In this document: in pieces, positions 45,443 to 57,166 of the stretch
How the letters are laid out: the number at the start of each line of letters is the position of its first letter
Position numbering within the stretch: the stretch's first letter is position 1
Origin: Anthostomella pinea
Lineage: Eukaryota > Ascomycota > Sordariomycetes > Xylariales > Xylariaceae
Length of the DNA stretch: 64,000 nt
Assembly (NCBI GenBank): GCA_963556695.1
Contig: CAUWAG010000004.1
Coordinates: forward strand, 1,054,001 to 1,118,000
Direction: 5' to 3'
Position numbers and translations under genes: made by a program
The notes under the pieces: model-generated
Database searches by the model: none
Told to the model about the DNA's origin: nothing
What the model saw: the letters and a program-made list of their open reading frames with translations, nothing else

Positions 45443-46345
45443 TTAATCGGTAGTCTTCTTTCGCCGCCGCATACGAACCACGTTCCTCTTCATGTTCTTA
45501 CAAGCAGCAGCAGCTTCGGATGCTGATCGGTGTCGTTGGAACCCGTATTTACTGATTCCTGCCGGCGCACTCGCATATCGGAGGCCAAGAGTGTCGTGGA
45601 GTAGAGCCTCGTGGTCTTGTTCAGAGCATTCCGGGTCGATTTCCAACGCGGGCGTGTTGTTGCGCATGTGATAGATCGGGTTACTGTCGGGTTTGATGTA
45701 CGTCGTTCGGCATGGTAAATATATCGGTGGTATCGTGGTTGGCGTGGCCGATGCCGGCGCCTGCACGTTGCATTGCACACCGTTTTCAATCATGCCCGTA
45801 ACAAGACTCAGTGTGCGAAGATTCGAAGCGCTCTTGTTGGGCCTGGTCTCTGTCTGCCGCCGCAGTTTCTTGTGTTCGGGGTGTTTACAGAGAGCAGCGT
45901 CCTCCGTTTGAGGCTTTCCGAGCTGTGACTCCGACTCCTGCACCTGTTGTGTTGAGTGGTTGCCGACTCGAGGTTGCGGCGGTTGGCTGCTGTCGACCTG
46001 CATGGGCGACTCTGGTATTGGACCCAATGCCGATATAGGCGCTTGGAGTTGTGTCCAAGTCGAGTCCGCACTCTCTACTGGCTCTTCTGCTTCCATGTGC
46101 AGACTGCGTTGTGAGTCTTGTTGTGAAATCTGCCTCAGAGTCTGCCTGCTCAACTTGTGAACAAGAACATCCATGGCCCCAGAGTTTCGCGAAGAACTGG
46201 CTGAGTCGACTGGCAGTGGCGTCACTGGGAGAGGCGTGTGCGGCGGGTCGGCTTCTAAGGGGGTGGCTCCCGGGGATATTTGAGCATCGTAGCCAGACAC
46301 CATGCTCGAGTCCACCTCCGTCCTGAAGGCGAAGTCCTCGGGCAT
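45443..46345 (-). CDS. Unknown protein, Ser/Pro/Gln-rich with basic C-terminus
   Basis: A single open frame of 300 residues. The N-terminal two thirds are Ser/Pro/Gln-rich and probably disordered. A better-ordered part follows: the PPIYLPCRTTYIKPDSNPIYHMRNNTPALEIDPECSEQDHEALLHDTLGLRYA region. The end is a strongly basic NMKRNVVRMRRRKKTTD that could serve as a nuclear localisation signal. It lies on the same strand as wetA, upstream of it. I do not recognise the family. The evidence is frame length and composition, so it could be a partial model with unseen upstream exons. Confidence 0.6.
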   Translation of the reverse strand: MPEDFAFRTEVDSSMVSGYDAQISPGATPLEADPPHTPLPVTPLPVDSASSSRNSGAMDVLVHKLSRQTLRQISQQDSQRSLHMEAEEPVESADSTWTQLQAPISALGPIPESPMQVDSSQPPQPRVGNHSTQQVQESESQLGKPQTEDAALCKHPEHKKLRRQTETRPNKSASNLRTLSLVTGMIENGVQCNVQAPASATPTTIPPIYLPCRTTYIKPDSNPIYHMRNNTPALEIDPECSEQDHEALLHDTLGLRYASAPAGISKYGFQRHRSASEAAAACKNMKRNVVRMRRRKKTTD

Positions 46346-49300
46346 GTTGGCGGCATGGGATTGAGTTGGGAGGGAAGCGAAGGAGGCGAAGAGAAGGGGG
46401 ATTGATCAAAATGGAAGGGACCCAGGGCTGGGGATACTGGGGTTCAGTAGGTGGTACCAGGCCAGACAGAGCCCAGAGTCCAGACAGATAGATGGGATCG
46501 CCAGCATTAAAAGTAGTAGCGCGGGCGCCATATGCTCCGAGGTGGAGTATATCTCTACCAAAAACACTTGATCTTGGGTTCGGCTTCATAACATCCATTG
46601 TTATGTTTTCTTACTTTAGAAGTATCGTTGCATATAGATCAATAGGGGAATTACCTCTCAGGACCGCCCTGCTTAGCGTTTGCGCTACTACTTCTTAATG
46701 CTGGCAACTTCCAAATGTACCAGCTACCAGCTACTAGCTACCCGAATCCCACATCCAGTGGCAGCCCGCACCGGTGGGCTGTCAGCCTGTGGCAAGGCCT
46801 CTGGCTGATCTGGGTCGCGGTTGTGGGTGGTGACTTTGTGGATGTGTGGGCCGGCTAGTCGGCTGGTCGTCGCGCTAATGCAGATCGGTTGGAACCTCCC
46901 CCCTTGGAGCGCCATGGCGTCCCTGAGGGCTGGGTGCACGAGGCGGCACGGTACTTCATGTTGCTTCTGCGACACTGTCTGATAGTCGAGGCCAGCATGT
47001 GGAAGCCACCACGTCGGGTGTATCTACATATATACCTCACATTTGATGGCCCATACAGCCAGCTTCAAAAGGTACACGTATGTATAAAAGAGAAGGTGAC
47101 TAACTCATAACATGCACGTCTCCAAGGTAAATAGCTCTATGTGTTGTCCCGAGCTGCTGGAGTCGGGTCGAGTAAGGTAGTAACTTCAAACCTCGGAGTG
47201 TCATCTACAGTGCCAGTCCGTACGCCACACGTGGGCAGCGTACATGTAGTCTGGCGTCAATCAAAGTTGGTGACGGCATCCTCTGGCGCATGTCTCTCTT
47301 TTCCAATCTGATCATAGGTTCGGATGGGTATTATGTGCAACCCACACAGGCTCGACAGGTCCTGGCGGGGAATGGGGGCTGTCCCAGGAGAACAGGCAGA
47401 TTGCTTCGGTGTACTACCTGTGGTCACCGACCAGCCGCCACGATGCTGCAATCAGGCCCAAGCCTACCAAGGAAACATCATGATAAGATGACCCCGGGAC
47501 ACAGACACACACAAATTGGAAGTTTTCAACGGCGTCGTAACGACGCACAAGAGTGCCTTGGCGCACTCATGGGCTGTCGCCTGCTGGATCTGTGCAAGCA
47601 TGCATGTTGGCCAAGTGTACTAACACACACACAGTGTCGAGCGACTGTGGTGACTGGTCTGGTAGACCGTCCGCCGAAGCCTGCATGCTGCAGTCCCGTT
47701 GGGCCGGTAAAAGTGCTGCTGTGCTAGTACTCCGTACGGAGTAAAGCGGCAATTGTTAATTGATCGCCTGAGAGGGCTTGGAGGGATGGGATGGTTCCAC
47801 CCGCTCTGTGACAGAGCCCTGGGAAACAGGATGCCCTGCGACTGGAGGCTGCCAGGCTGCGCGTGCCAGCCCTTTCATATTTATTATGGTAAAGTGGCAT
47901 TGCCGTCAGGCTGAGTGACGAGAATTATAATCCGGGTGATACGTCAATAGTCGACCAAACATTGTTCTTTGACGGCGCCGCCATGGTTGTCGATAATGCG
48001 TTGAGATGAGGCCGCTTGCGATAACGAATTGATGCTTGTTTGAGGTTGGTGCCTTTCGGCCCTGGTACCGCAGGCACCTTGTGCAAGATACCTATCAGTT
48101 GGTTAAGGTTACTTGGCGCCAAACCAGCAGCGGTCGTATTCCTCTCCCTGGCCTTGAGTTCGCGGAATCTTAGCGCAGAGTGGGTGGAGCAGCGCTTCGG
48201 GAATTGTGAAGACTGGGGGATTTCCGCACCTGGGCTCTCCTGGCCTGCAAGCCAGTGGGTATTTTAAGCCGTGCGTTGCAACAGGAGCAGCAAGCTTGCC
48301 ACTGACGACATGTGTACACACGTTTTAACTTGTTACCGCTCAGCGAGTGGCAGTGCTCACCGACACAGCGGTTGAGGTGATCCAACAACCACAATTACAG
48401 TTTCCTGTCACCCCAACGAAAGCGAGCGCGAAAAATAGACGCGATGGTGGCGGCAGGGAGCTTGAGCCTTGAGGATGTTACCAAGAGACCGACCTACCTA
48501 GGTACCTAGAGTACCTATCCGAGTTGCCGGTACGAACACGCCATTTTGGGAGGAAAAAGAAAACACAACTCCCTCGTGGCTTCTCGTGGCTTTCTGCTAG
48601 CAACGCTTGACCGTCCAACGGACACGTGTTTGACAGACCGCTAGTCGACTCTTGACTTCAGCTGCGACTCTAGTGCGTCTGGGTCTGAGACCAGGTAAAC
48701 TTACCTTAGGTACAGACTAACTGAGGTAGGCAACTCTAAGCATCTGGCATCGGAAGGCTTCCGTCATTCAGTGATGAGTATTTACATGAGCCTCCTCATC
48801 AGCTGTGTGTACGAAGGGGGCGCAAGTGGCCTACTTGACGGCGAAGTCCTCACGAATCGCAACCCGGAGATGGCCAAGGCCCACCACTATAGTCGAACAA
48901 TGTTTCCAATTCGCTCATTTAGTACCATCTAGCTGCGTGTTGAAGCCCCGTGAAGCGTGGGGGGCGACTGTTGGGTTGCACTCTCGAAGACTACATAGCA
49001 TATTACGAGACAGCTGTTACGCACTGTACGTTCCGCATCGCGGGCGTCTTCCATGTCCCGTCTGGTCTGGAGAGCATGCAAGGATGACAGCCGGACCGAT
49101 GGTACATCCAAACCTGGGGTGCCTATCGATTCCCATTCCCTCTGACCCGACGACGGGTTACATCAAGAGCCTACGCTCTGCTATCGGTGTCCAGAAAGAG
49201 AGAGACCCTGCGTTCGAGTAATCCTTCGATGATTCCTTCGATGATAGAGACCATCAGGCTTCAGCTCATGCTACAGGAAAGCGAAGTCGGCAGGTCTATC

Positions 49301-52300
49301 CATCCCAAGGCTTCTAGAAGAGTCCTTGACGCGCAATCAGATCATCCGAAAGACCTGGGACGAGCCACCACCACGGACTCAGCCGATGAGAATGTCACCC
49401 CATCACGATCTCGAAACAGAAGCAAGATCCTCCGGAATCCGAGACGCACAATCCTCCCGTTCCTTCGTGGAAGCACATAGTGCCGCTCGGCGAGTCCTTC
49501 TAGAAGTTGAGGAATGAATCCTACGTCCCACCACATATGTATCCAGTTCAAATTGAATGCGGTATGATAAGCTGAAATCGGTACATGAGCCGGATCACCG
49601 GGGTACCTAGTTATTCCAGTTCGACCGTGGCCACTGTTACATCGGCCACAGAGAGTTCTGCAGGAGTCAGGGCACCGAGAATCCAAGGAAGCACATTTGA
49701 GAGGGATGACGTTGTGGCCGCCCGAGCTACAGGGTAGATCTGAACTCACTCGCCCTCGCACTGTTCCGTAACATCTGAACAGACTTCGGACTTGAGCATA
49801 GACTTTAGCCTGTTCCAGTCCGCCGGAATTTCCTAACCTACCGTAGTTGTTAGTTTTTAGCCGGGTGTATGATTTGAAGGACTTTGACACCTGACATTGG
49901 ATGGATGTCATTATGAGGGCGCTCCTATCATATTACCGAACGCCTGGGTGCGCTGAGACGCGATGAACGTTGATTCATGAAACCTCCAATGCCCAATGCA
50001 ACCACCACAACAGAGGAAAGGCACAGTACCGTAGGAATGGGACTGATGATTGGCTCACACAGACACTTAGCAGAGGTCCGTTCGCCGACCTAGATACCCT
50101 TCTCGAATGCGCCAGTGGATTAAGGCTCGTGACAGGCCGGCTGGACAGGCAGGCAGGAGAGCGCCCTTTCGGAGTCTTTCCGAATTAGATGGGCACATGC
50201 CATATCCTTCACGCAGAACCAGCCGGTCAGTCGCTCATGTCGAGCCAAGCGCAGCCCTCTAACCCTGGTTTGTTCCGTGGTCGTGTCTGCACGGTACATC
50301 GCCGTCTGTCTCTGACCTGACTCGTCCGTCACGTCAAGCGGTCGCCGGTGATCCAGCAACATGACAGCGGGGATACCGGGACACTGGGACCCCGGGGGAG
50401 AGGTTCGCGGCGCAGCGCAGTCCAATGGCTGCCGTTTCATAAGAGGCTAATTCTACCGCGCGGCAGTGCTGCGCCGCCTCCTTCCTCTGCGGATGCTTCG
50501 CCGACGACCGTGGTGCCGGGTTTCGTCGTTTCGGGTGGTGTGGCGATGGGACGCTGCTGCTGCTCCTCGCACTGCAGTGCAACGGTGACGGGAGATCTTG
50601 TCAGAGCGCGGTCGGTAATGGTAGGTCGATCGCCCCGCGACTGGCTTGTCGGATGGCGAATCGCGTTCTCGAAGCTGGTCAAATGACCCTTATTTGCAGA
50701 GCCGGACGTTCGTGGTTTTGTCTTCACTGCTGGCTCTGGCTCGACGGCAGCGAATGGACCGGTGAATGGATGCCTTCGCTACATACGGTGTGTGGCTTGG
50801 GAGCAAGGCAGACATAGGTGGCCCAATATGCGAGGCTCCTACAACTTCTAACTCTTCTTCCTCATTGGATTATGTACCCGGAGCGACTGGTCCGTATCGC
50901 ACGCAAGCAGCAAGCCGCAGACCGGTTGCATACTCCCTACGGGTAGCAACGACCGCATCGGTAAGGGGAACGGAGACGACCTGGGAAGTAGGTCAGTCAT
51001 AACAGGTTCTCTCACAATCATTGCTGCTACCGTTTCCTATTGCCCTTGAGAGGACTCGCGTGAGTACGATGCACCCAACGACTGGCTTCTCGTCTCCACC
51101 ACATCCAGGGTATCTGATTGTTTCCGTCCCGGCTATCAAGGCTTTTGACAACAGATATGGCGGGTGTCCCGCCTTCATCCGGGTCTTCTTGAGATGAAGA
51201 CTCGTCCGATGGCTGGGAGGTTTTGTTTCAGTATCTTTGTGTTCATATCCCCACCAGTATCGAAGCAAATGAACCCACCTATAGATACCTCTGTATCGAC
51301 AACTTGAGCTCAGTCGACGACTGCGACCGGCTCGTCGTGTACGAGACCTTCGAGACACTACTTCACTGCAAATACATCCGCCCAGATTATAGGTGATGGG
51401 AGAGATGCAGTTGTAGAAGCAAGTTCGTGACTCGCGTCTCAGAGTAATCAAGGTGAACTTGGAGTGCTCAGACTATGCCGCCATGGGGTCACCATGTCCT
51501 CGGCAGGGCAGGAGAGCAAGATCTAGGATATATACAGGGACGCGGTTCTAACACCGGTTGGGCCCTTCCATCAGCAGAGGAAGATACAGGTTACACCGGC
51601 CCCCGCAAAGAGCCGCTATGAGAGTCTCCGCGAGAACATCTCCCAGACAGAGCCTAGTATTGGATTGGCCCCAGCAACCACCCGCGACAGGCAACGGGAA
51701 CTGTCCCCTCATATGCAAGAACCAGTCCGATATCCGGGGAGCAGACCCGCATCTCTATACGTCTTCGGTACATCATTCACGGACTTGGTGTATGTGGACG
51801 GCAAAGCGAGGGTTTCTCAAGGACTGGAGCGTGAGAAAGGGGCCCGAAACCCTCACGTTGAGGAGCAGGATGCGGAATAATAGGGGTATACGTGCTTGGA
51901 TCCCTGTGGTCCATCACCGCCGCCTGGCAGTGGTGCGAAGGAGGCCAGGAGATTGTAATGGATTAGAGGAAGGCTGTGGCGGCTGCGCGGCTCAAGGTCA
52001 GGCTCTGGACTCATCAAGTTGCGTTGCTCGTCATGTATCGAGCTCCCACATCACACATGTGGCAACTCGCATGTTAGGGATGTTCTGCTGCATAGACACG
52101 CCCGGGTGGTCAATTTGAACGGAACGTGTGTTAATCAGGCTTGGCAAGGACCCTCGATACTTCTCAACATCGCCGGAGAACATGGGCCCCACGGTGAGAA
52201 ACGTCTCGTACTATCAAGGAGCACCTATCCTAGACAATCCAGAATCCGAACCTCCCGTTCCGCTATGTCACGCTGGGTTTTACGGCATGATGGTCCAATA

Positions 52301-53222
52301 TCACTTCGGAAGACGCGCGAACTTTTCCTCTCCTCTTTTCTCTTCTCTCACTAGCTAACGCACATATACCCCAGAGGAGGCTCTGTCGAGCTGGAACGAG
52401 ATGGGCTTGTAAGAAGCGATGATCTACGCTTCACGGTCGATATTGCGAGTTACACAAATGTGATGGCAATAAGGAATGGTTTGGACGTCCCTGGTGTACC
52501 TGTGATTATTACCTGCGGACCAAGCAGAGGTTGACACCATCGTCCACGTGGGACACAGCCGGACTCGGCCAGTATTTACGCGACTCAGAGTCCAAGCCGC
52601 CAGCACCTATTCGTTGGGCTCATGTTCTTGCCGTGAGTGGTGCCTTCGCTGTCGCTATGAATAGCGAATCTCAGCAGGCGGCCGCGGCTCCCAGCAGCTC
52701 AAACCCGGCCCCGGTCCGTCGTGTTCCAGTCTCAAGTTGCAACGCGTCTTCCACTACCTCAGATAGCCGTGTTGCTTGTCCGTGTCGTAAAGCCTTTTGC
52801 CGGTCATCAGCAATCAATAATGCACTGTCGATCCCGCTCAACGAGCTCAGAGGGGACCTGGTCAGGTATCGGAATCCCCCAGTGGCCTAAAGAGAAGAAG
52901 CACGGAGTCTGGATAGAGCTTCAGCCATTCTCAGCGACGTCCCCCGCAGCGGCAGGCGGTCTTGTGAGATATGCACATCCTTGGTCTGAAAGAGCAGCAC
53001 GTTGCTGGAAAGCTTCGAACAAGAAAGGAGTCGAAAGCCAGGCGCTTGCCTCGTTGGAGATGGGTGGGCCGAAAGCAGATGGCTGGCAGCTGGGAAGGGC
53101 ATCCACCAGCCGGCGCTATCGAAAAGCTGCATCCCTTATCGTTAAGGTTCCGTCTTGAATTATCCAGACACCCAGACTGCCCATGGCATCCGCCATATCC
53201 AAAAGGCTCATGGCGCGGCAAG
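46346..53222. other. Gene-free 6.9-kb tract
   Basis: I found no credible gene. The longest frames (49342-49911 minus, 51558-52118 plus, 50993-51451 minus) have motif-free, Arg/Ser-rich translations. Palindromic TACCTAGGTA-type boxes lie at 48492-48520 and 48698-48730. There is no tRNA and no obvious transposon end. The tract may hide strongly decayed elements. Confidence 0.55.
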
Positions 53223-54533
53223 ATGTCGAGCACTGCATCGGCGTTCGCCCGATTGAAACCCCACTCCCTCAGCTCCCGTACGGTCTTTGTCAAGTGTATC
53301 CCAGCTCCAGTAAGCTTCTCCGAACGGAGGGCCGTCTACACAGCCCTCCAAAAGGTCTCGTTTGAGACCATCGAGACCTTTAAGAAGCTCGAGGTATGCG
53401 GCATTGCTCTCCCACTCAAGCTTCCAAGCTTCCAAGCTGACATTGTTCGACAGGACAACTCCTGCTTCATCGCCGTTACCACCAAGCCGGGCACTGCTGC
53501 AGCCCTCGTTAACGATTCGCCTTTGACCCGCACCATCATTTCGCACCAGCAAGATGCAGATGCCGCTGCATCACCTGGCCGTGCTTCCTGGGGCTCCGAG
53601 TTCGATCTACGAGGCTCCATAACCGAACCAGTCAGCCCGCTCCCAGCAAACAAAGCGACCCAAGCGACGGCAGCCTCGGCTGATTTGGGACTGTCACATA
53701 AGACTTTTACACTACGCATATTCCCCGCGAATACGTCCTACAACCACGTCGAAGAAGTCAAAAAGTCTCCTCTCCACGGACCATGGCCAGACAACGATGT
53801 CAGTGAGACATTCGTGTCCGCCGCCCTCAACAGGATCATACCGGCTGGCGCGATGGCCCCCGCCCTGCGAGATTGGCAGACTGCGAACCAGCTGACGCGC
53901 GAGTCTACGAGCTTTGCTGGGGAAGGCCGCGAAGGGGCCGCTCACGCCTTGATGGGGAAAAAGCGACTCTCGGAACGCGAGCACTTCCTTCTGGAACGCA
54001 TTCGACGCAGACAACAAGCGGAGGGAATACCCACTGTCATGAAGAGCTTGGCTCTCTTTGCAGATTTGAGCGCCGCCAGATCTAGGCCTTCCAAGACGTC
54101 ACGAGAATCACCACAGCACTACATGGCACCCGAAGAGTCAGTCGAGAGACCCGTGGAGTTGCCGTCGAATGAGGTCAGTTCAGCACAGCATGGAACCCTG
54201 CTCGACGACGATGCATTCAAGGAGCTTCTCATGAAAGCTGAGGAAAATTCACATCACGACGGGACTCAGCCACAACTTTCGCGTCACAACACAGTGTCTA
54301 ACGGATCGCATACTACACTTGATTCCCAAACCCCTACTTCGGGCGGCCTGGCAAAAGAAGAACCTCTGCTTGACAACGCTGAGTCCAAGAAGCTACTTAA
54401 AGAGGACGAAGAAACGGCACCACAATTACCTAAAGAGTCCAAGAACTCGTTCTCCGACCAGGCGAATTCTGCAAAACGCGGACCTTTGTTGGACGGAGCC
54501 GCGTTTAATAAGCTTCTCGAGCAAGAAGACTGA
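53223..54533 (+). CDS. Unknown protein, possible mitochondrial presequence and C-terminal LLD repeats
   Basis: A single exon of 436 residues from the ATG at 53223. The frame is open from 52971, but the upstream part is Trp/Arg-rich and non-conserved. The start MSSTASAFARLKPHSLSSRTVFVK is Ser/Arg-rich without acidic residues, as in mitochondrial targeting peptides. It is followed by CIPAPVSFSERRAVYTALQKVSFETIETFKKLE, a block I associate with uncharacterised mould proteins. A middle helix (GKKRLSEREHFLLERIRRRQQAEG) is highly charged. The C-terminus has three diverged copies of an LLD..A(F)..LL...E motif (nucleotides about 54188-54243, 54360-54412 and 54480-54531). The function is unknown. Confidence 0.75.
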   Translation: MSSTASAFARLKPHSLSSRTVFVKCIPAPVSFSERRAVYTALQKVSFETIETFKKLEVCGIALPLKLPSFQADIVRQDNSCFIAVTTKPGTAAALVNDSPLTRTIISHQQDADAAASPGRASWGSEFDLRGSITEPVSPLPANKATQATAASADLGLSHKTFTLRIFPANTSYNHVEEVKKSPLHGPWPDNDVSETFVSAALNRIIPAGAMAPALRDWQTANQLTRESTSFAGEGREGAAHALMGKKRLSEREHFLLERIRRRQQAEGIPTVMKSLALFADLSAARSRPSKTSRESPQHYMAPEESVERPVELPSNEVSSAQHGTLLDDDAFKELLMKAEENSHHDGTQPQLSRHNTVSNGSHTTLDSQTPTSGGLAKEEPLLDNAESKKLLKEDEETAPQLPKESKNSFSDQANSAKRGPLLDGAAFNKLLEQED

Positions 54534-55772
54534 GATTCCGGGCTTGATAGGCCAAGGAATACGAAAGACTGAAGGCCAGCTAAGAGGCGACAGTCACAAA
54601 TAGATACGCCGCATCCTGGGAGTAGTGCAATCGGATTGCTCCCACCACAGCGACGCGGTTCCGCCGTTGAAGAAGAGCACAATCTTGGTAAAGCACAAAG
54701 CCAACTTCGAAAGCGCATCCAGATGCCGCGGAATCATATATCGGAGTCGGCTGACGACAACGATTGACTACTTGAGACTAATGAACCAGTTAATAACGGT
54801 CAATATCGAAGGGTGAGGTCCTTCAGAGATTTCCCCAAACGTGTCGAGATTAGCCAGGCACATGTCAGGCCCAGTTGACGAATCACAATGCATGTTGTAT
54901 GGCCGTTGTCAAGGGGCCGCACGCTTATTACACGCTATCAAGATTCACGACTCGCAAGCATCGTTCCAAGCGCCGGCACACGGCAACATGAGTTCCTGCT
55001 GCTATACGCGGGCTTTCGCGTCCTCCTTACCTGACCCGGCTGGTGGCCAGGCCACCGGAAGTAGATGTGACGAGGTGTCGTGGGCGGTGGCTCGCAGGGA
55101 TCCGTCATTCCCATCGTTGTGTCGCATCTGGACGTCAAAACAAGGAACACAGCCAAGACATCCCCACAACCCATCTATTCAGCAACCAATAAACTCGGCC
55201 TGTCAGCGTGCAAGGCCACCACGTCACAGCTGGACAGCTACATTACGCGCATCTGGATGACAATTTCCTGCTGGCGCATGTCATGGGGTTTCACACACCG
55301 CAGATGCTTCGTCCAAGGGGAGAAGACAGGAACGCCAGTTCCTGCCGATTTGCCGTCGCTGGGCCTTGTGAGTTACGAACCGGTTCAACACAATGACGTC
55401 GCAAGATCAGATCGGTCTATAGCCAAGTGCCACTTCACACGCGTCGGCCTGCAAGCCCGTCCATTGTGTGACGAACCTCGGATCGTCACATATTCTTGCT
55501 TGGAGCCTTTGATCAATCCCTTGGAGATCTCTGACAGATCCCTGCCAAGGAAATTACAATAGCATGATCTTGACCGCACACCTGAAACCTTTATATTTAT
55601 AACCTGTGTCCCGCCTCTTTCATGATTGCTTCTCCTTCTGTGTTCGTAACATTTGACTGCAGCTCTTTCGCCACGCGTTATCCTCTCCAAGCCGAGTACC
55701 CTCGTTCTCGGCCACTCCTCTGCATAGAGCGTATCGTTCCGCCATAGCTAGACACACCACCAAGCCGACAAG
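54534..55772. other. Intergenic, upstream of the PalI/SUR7-type gene
   Basis: No gene was seen in 1.2 kb. A TATA-like TTATATTTATAA lies at 55591-55602, about 170 bp before the next start codon, followed by a C/T-rich leader. Confidence 0.55.
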
Positions 55773-56472
55773 ATGGCTCGCACAGGCTTCTTTCACCATA
55801 TCGGCTCGTTCCTTCTTTTCGCAGCCACCGTGCTGCTCATTATAACAGACATTTCCGCTCCTGTTGTCAATGATCTCTCTCTGCTAAAGGTCGACCTGGC
55901 AAACTCCAACGACCGCCAACCTACCATAACCTTTGGCACCTTTGGCTACTGCACCAAAGGCACTACGGTGTAAGTCCATCTACAATAAGCCGCGCCATCA
56001 CGACTAACAAGATCATTGTAGCTCTGCATGCAGCAAGTCCCATATCGGCTATGACCCCATCTCGGTGGTTGAGAACACGGTGCAAGGCGTCAGCTACCAC
56101 GTGTATGCCGCCGACACGTCCAAAGGCCTGACAAGGGTCATGGTCCTTCACCCTATCGCCACGGGGCTGGCCTTCATCTCGTTCCTCCTGGCCCTCGGTG
56201 CCGGCATCGTCGGCAGCTTCCTCGCGTCGCTGGGCGCGCTCGTCACCTTCATCGTCACGCTCGTCGCCCTCGTTTGCGACTTCGTCTCGTTCAGCATCAT
56301 CATGCACGAGGTCAACAGCTCCAACAATGGCAGTCGCGCCCACTGGGGCGCCGCGATCTGGACTATCCTCGTGTCCGCCGTCTGCTCGCTGCTGGCTACC
56401 ATCATCCTGTTCTTCACGTGCTGTAGCGCGCGCATGCACCGCCGTCGCGAGGCCCGCCGAGTCAAGTACTAA
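55773..56472 (+). CDS. PalI/SUR7-family four-TM membrane protein
   Basis: Exons 55773-55969 and 56022-56472 encode 215 residues. Four hydrophobic segments are visible: near residues 8-28, then three in the second half (about 118-140, 144-167 and 184-208). The first extracellular loop carries FGTFGYCTKGT..SACSKSHIGYD, the G-[FY]-C...C pattern of the SUR7/PalI family. Members are plasma-membrane proteins linked to ambient-pH signalling (PalI/Rim9) or eisosome/MCC domains. The C-terminus is short and basic (RMHRRREARRVKY), unlike the long tail of true PalI, so a SUR7-like role is as likely. The intron has a GTAAGT donor and a GTAG acceptor, and it splits the cysteine loop. Confidence 0.87.
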
Positions 56473-57166
56473 GCCGGAGGACTACCACACAAACTGCCGA
56501 GGCGGCGCCGGTTCCTCTGAGCTTGCCCCACGACGGTTTCTCGCCGGAGTGGAAGAATGGCGAAAGCGAGGACTGCTTCCTGTCAAGGGCTTAATACCTA
56601 ATTACGACAACTCTTACGAATGGATGGACGGTGTGCGAGAAGAAGCACTTGAGAGCGCGGTATAATGGCGCATTTGGAGCGCTTGTTTGATGATACTCGG
56701 TGGCTTTACTTGTTTATAGCATACCGGCGTGGCCGCCCTTATCTAGGTCATATACCCCCTTTGATACCACCATCTTCCTAGGCTTGTGGTGTTTCTAGCG
56801 TTGTTGGTCTTCATCTAGTTCATTCATAGGGGAACATACTTCAAATATGGCTTTGATGTGTGCCATCCACACTGGTCCTGCAGTGCTGTGCTCGAGATTT
56901 GAAGTAGTGGTTCCATGCTTCCATTCTTACGGGTCATATGCTCCGCGTTGGGGATCATTCTCATACTTGTGTCTGTCTCGTTACACGTATTTTGTTCGTC
57001 ATCTCGTGCCAGGTCTTCAGTGCTATCAGTATCAGACAATGGAACGGAGTCTTCAGCGGCCGAAACCATACGCGACCCGCGACCCGCGACCAGAGCTCAG
57101 CGAGCAAACTGCTTCCTGCCGTGACAGAGATGACCGACTGGGATAATCAGCGCCTGCTGGATGTTT
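56473..57166. other. Convergent intergenic region
   Basis: Contains the 3' ends of the PalI/SUR7-type gene (plus) and the CorA-like gene (minus). No additional gene was recognised. Confidence 0.55.
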
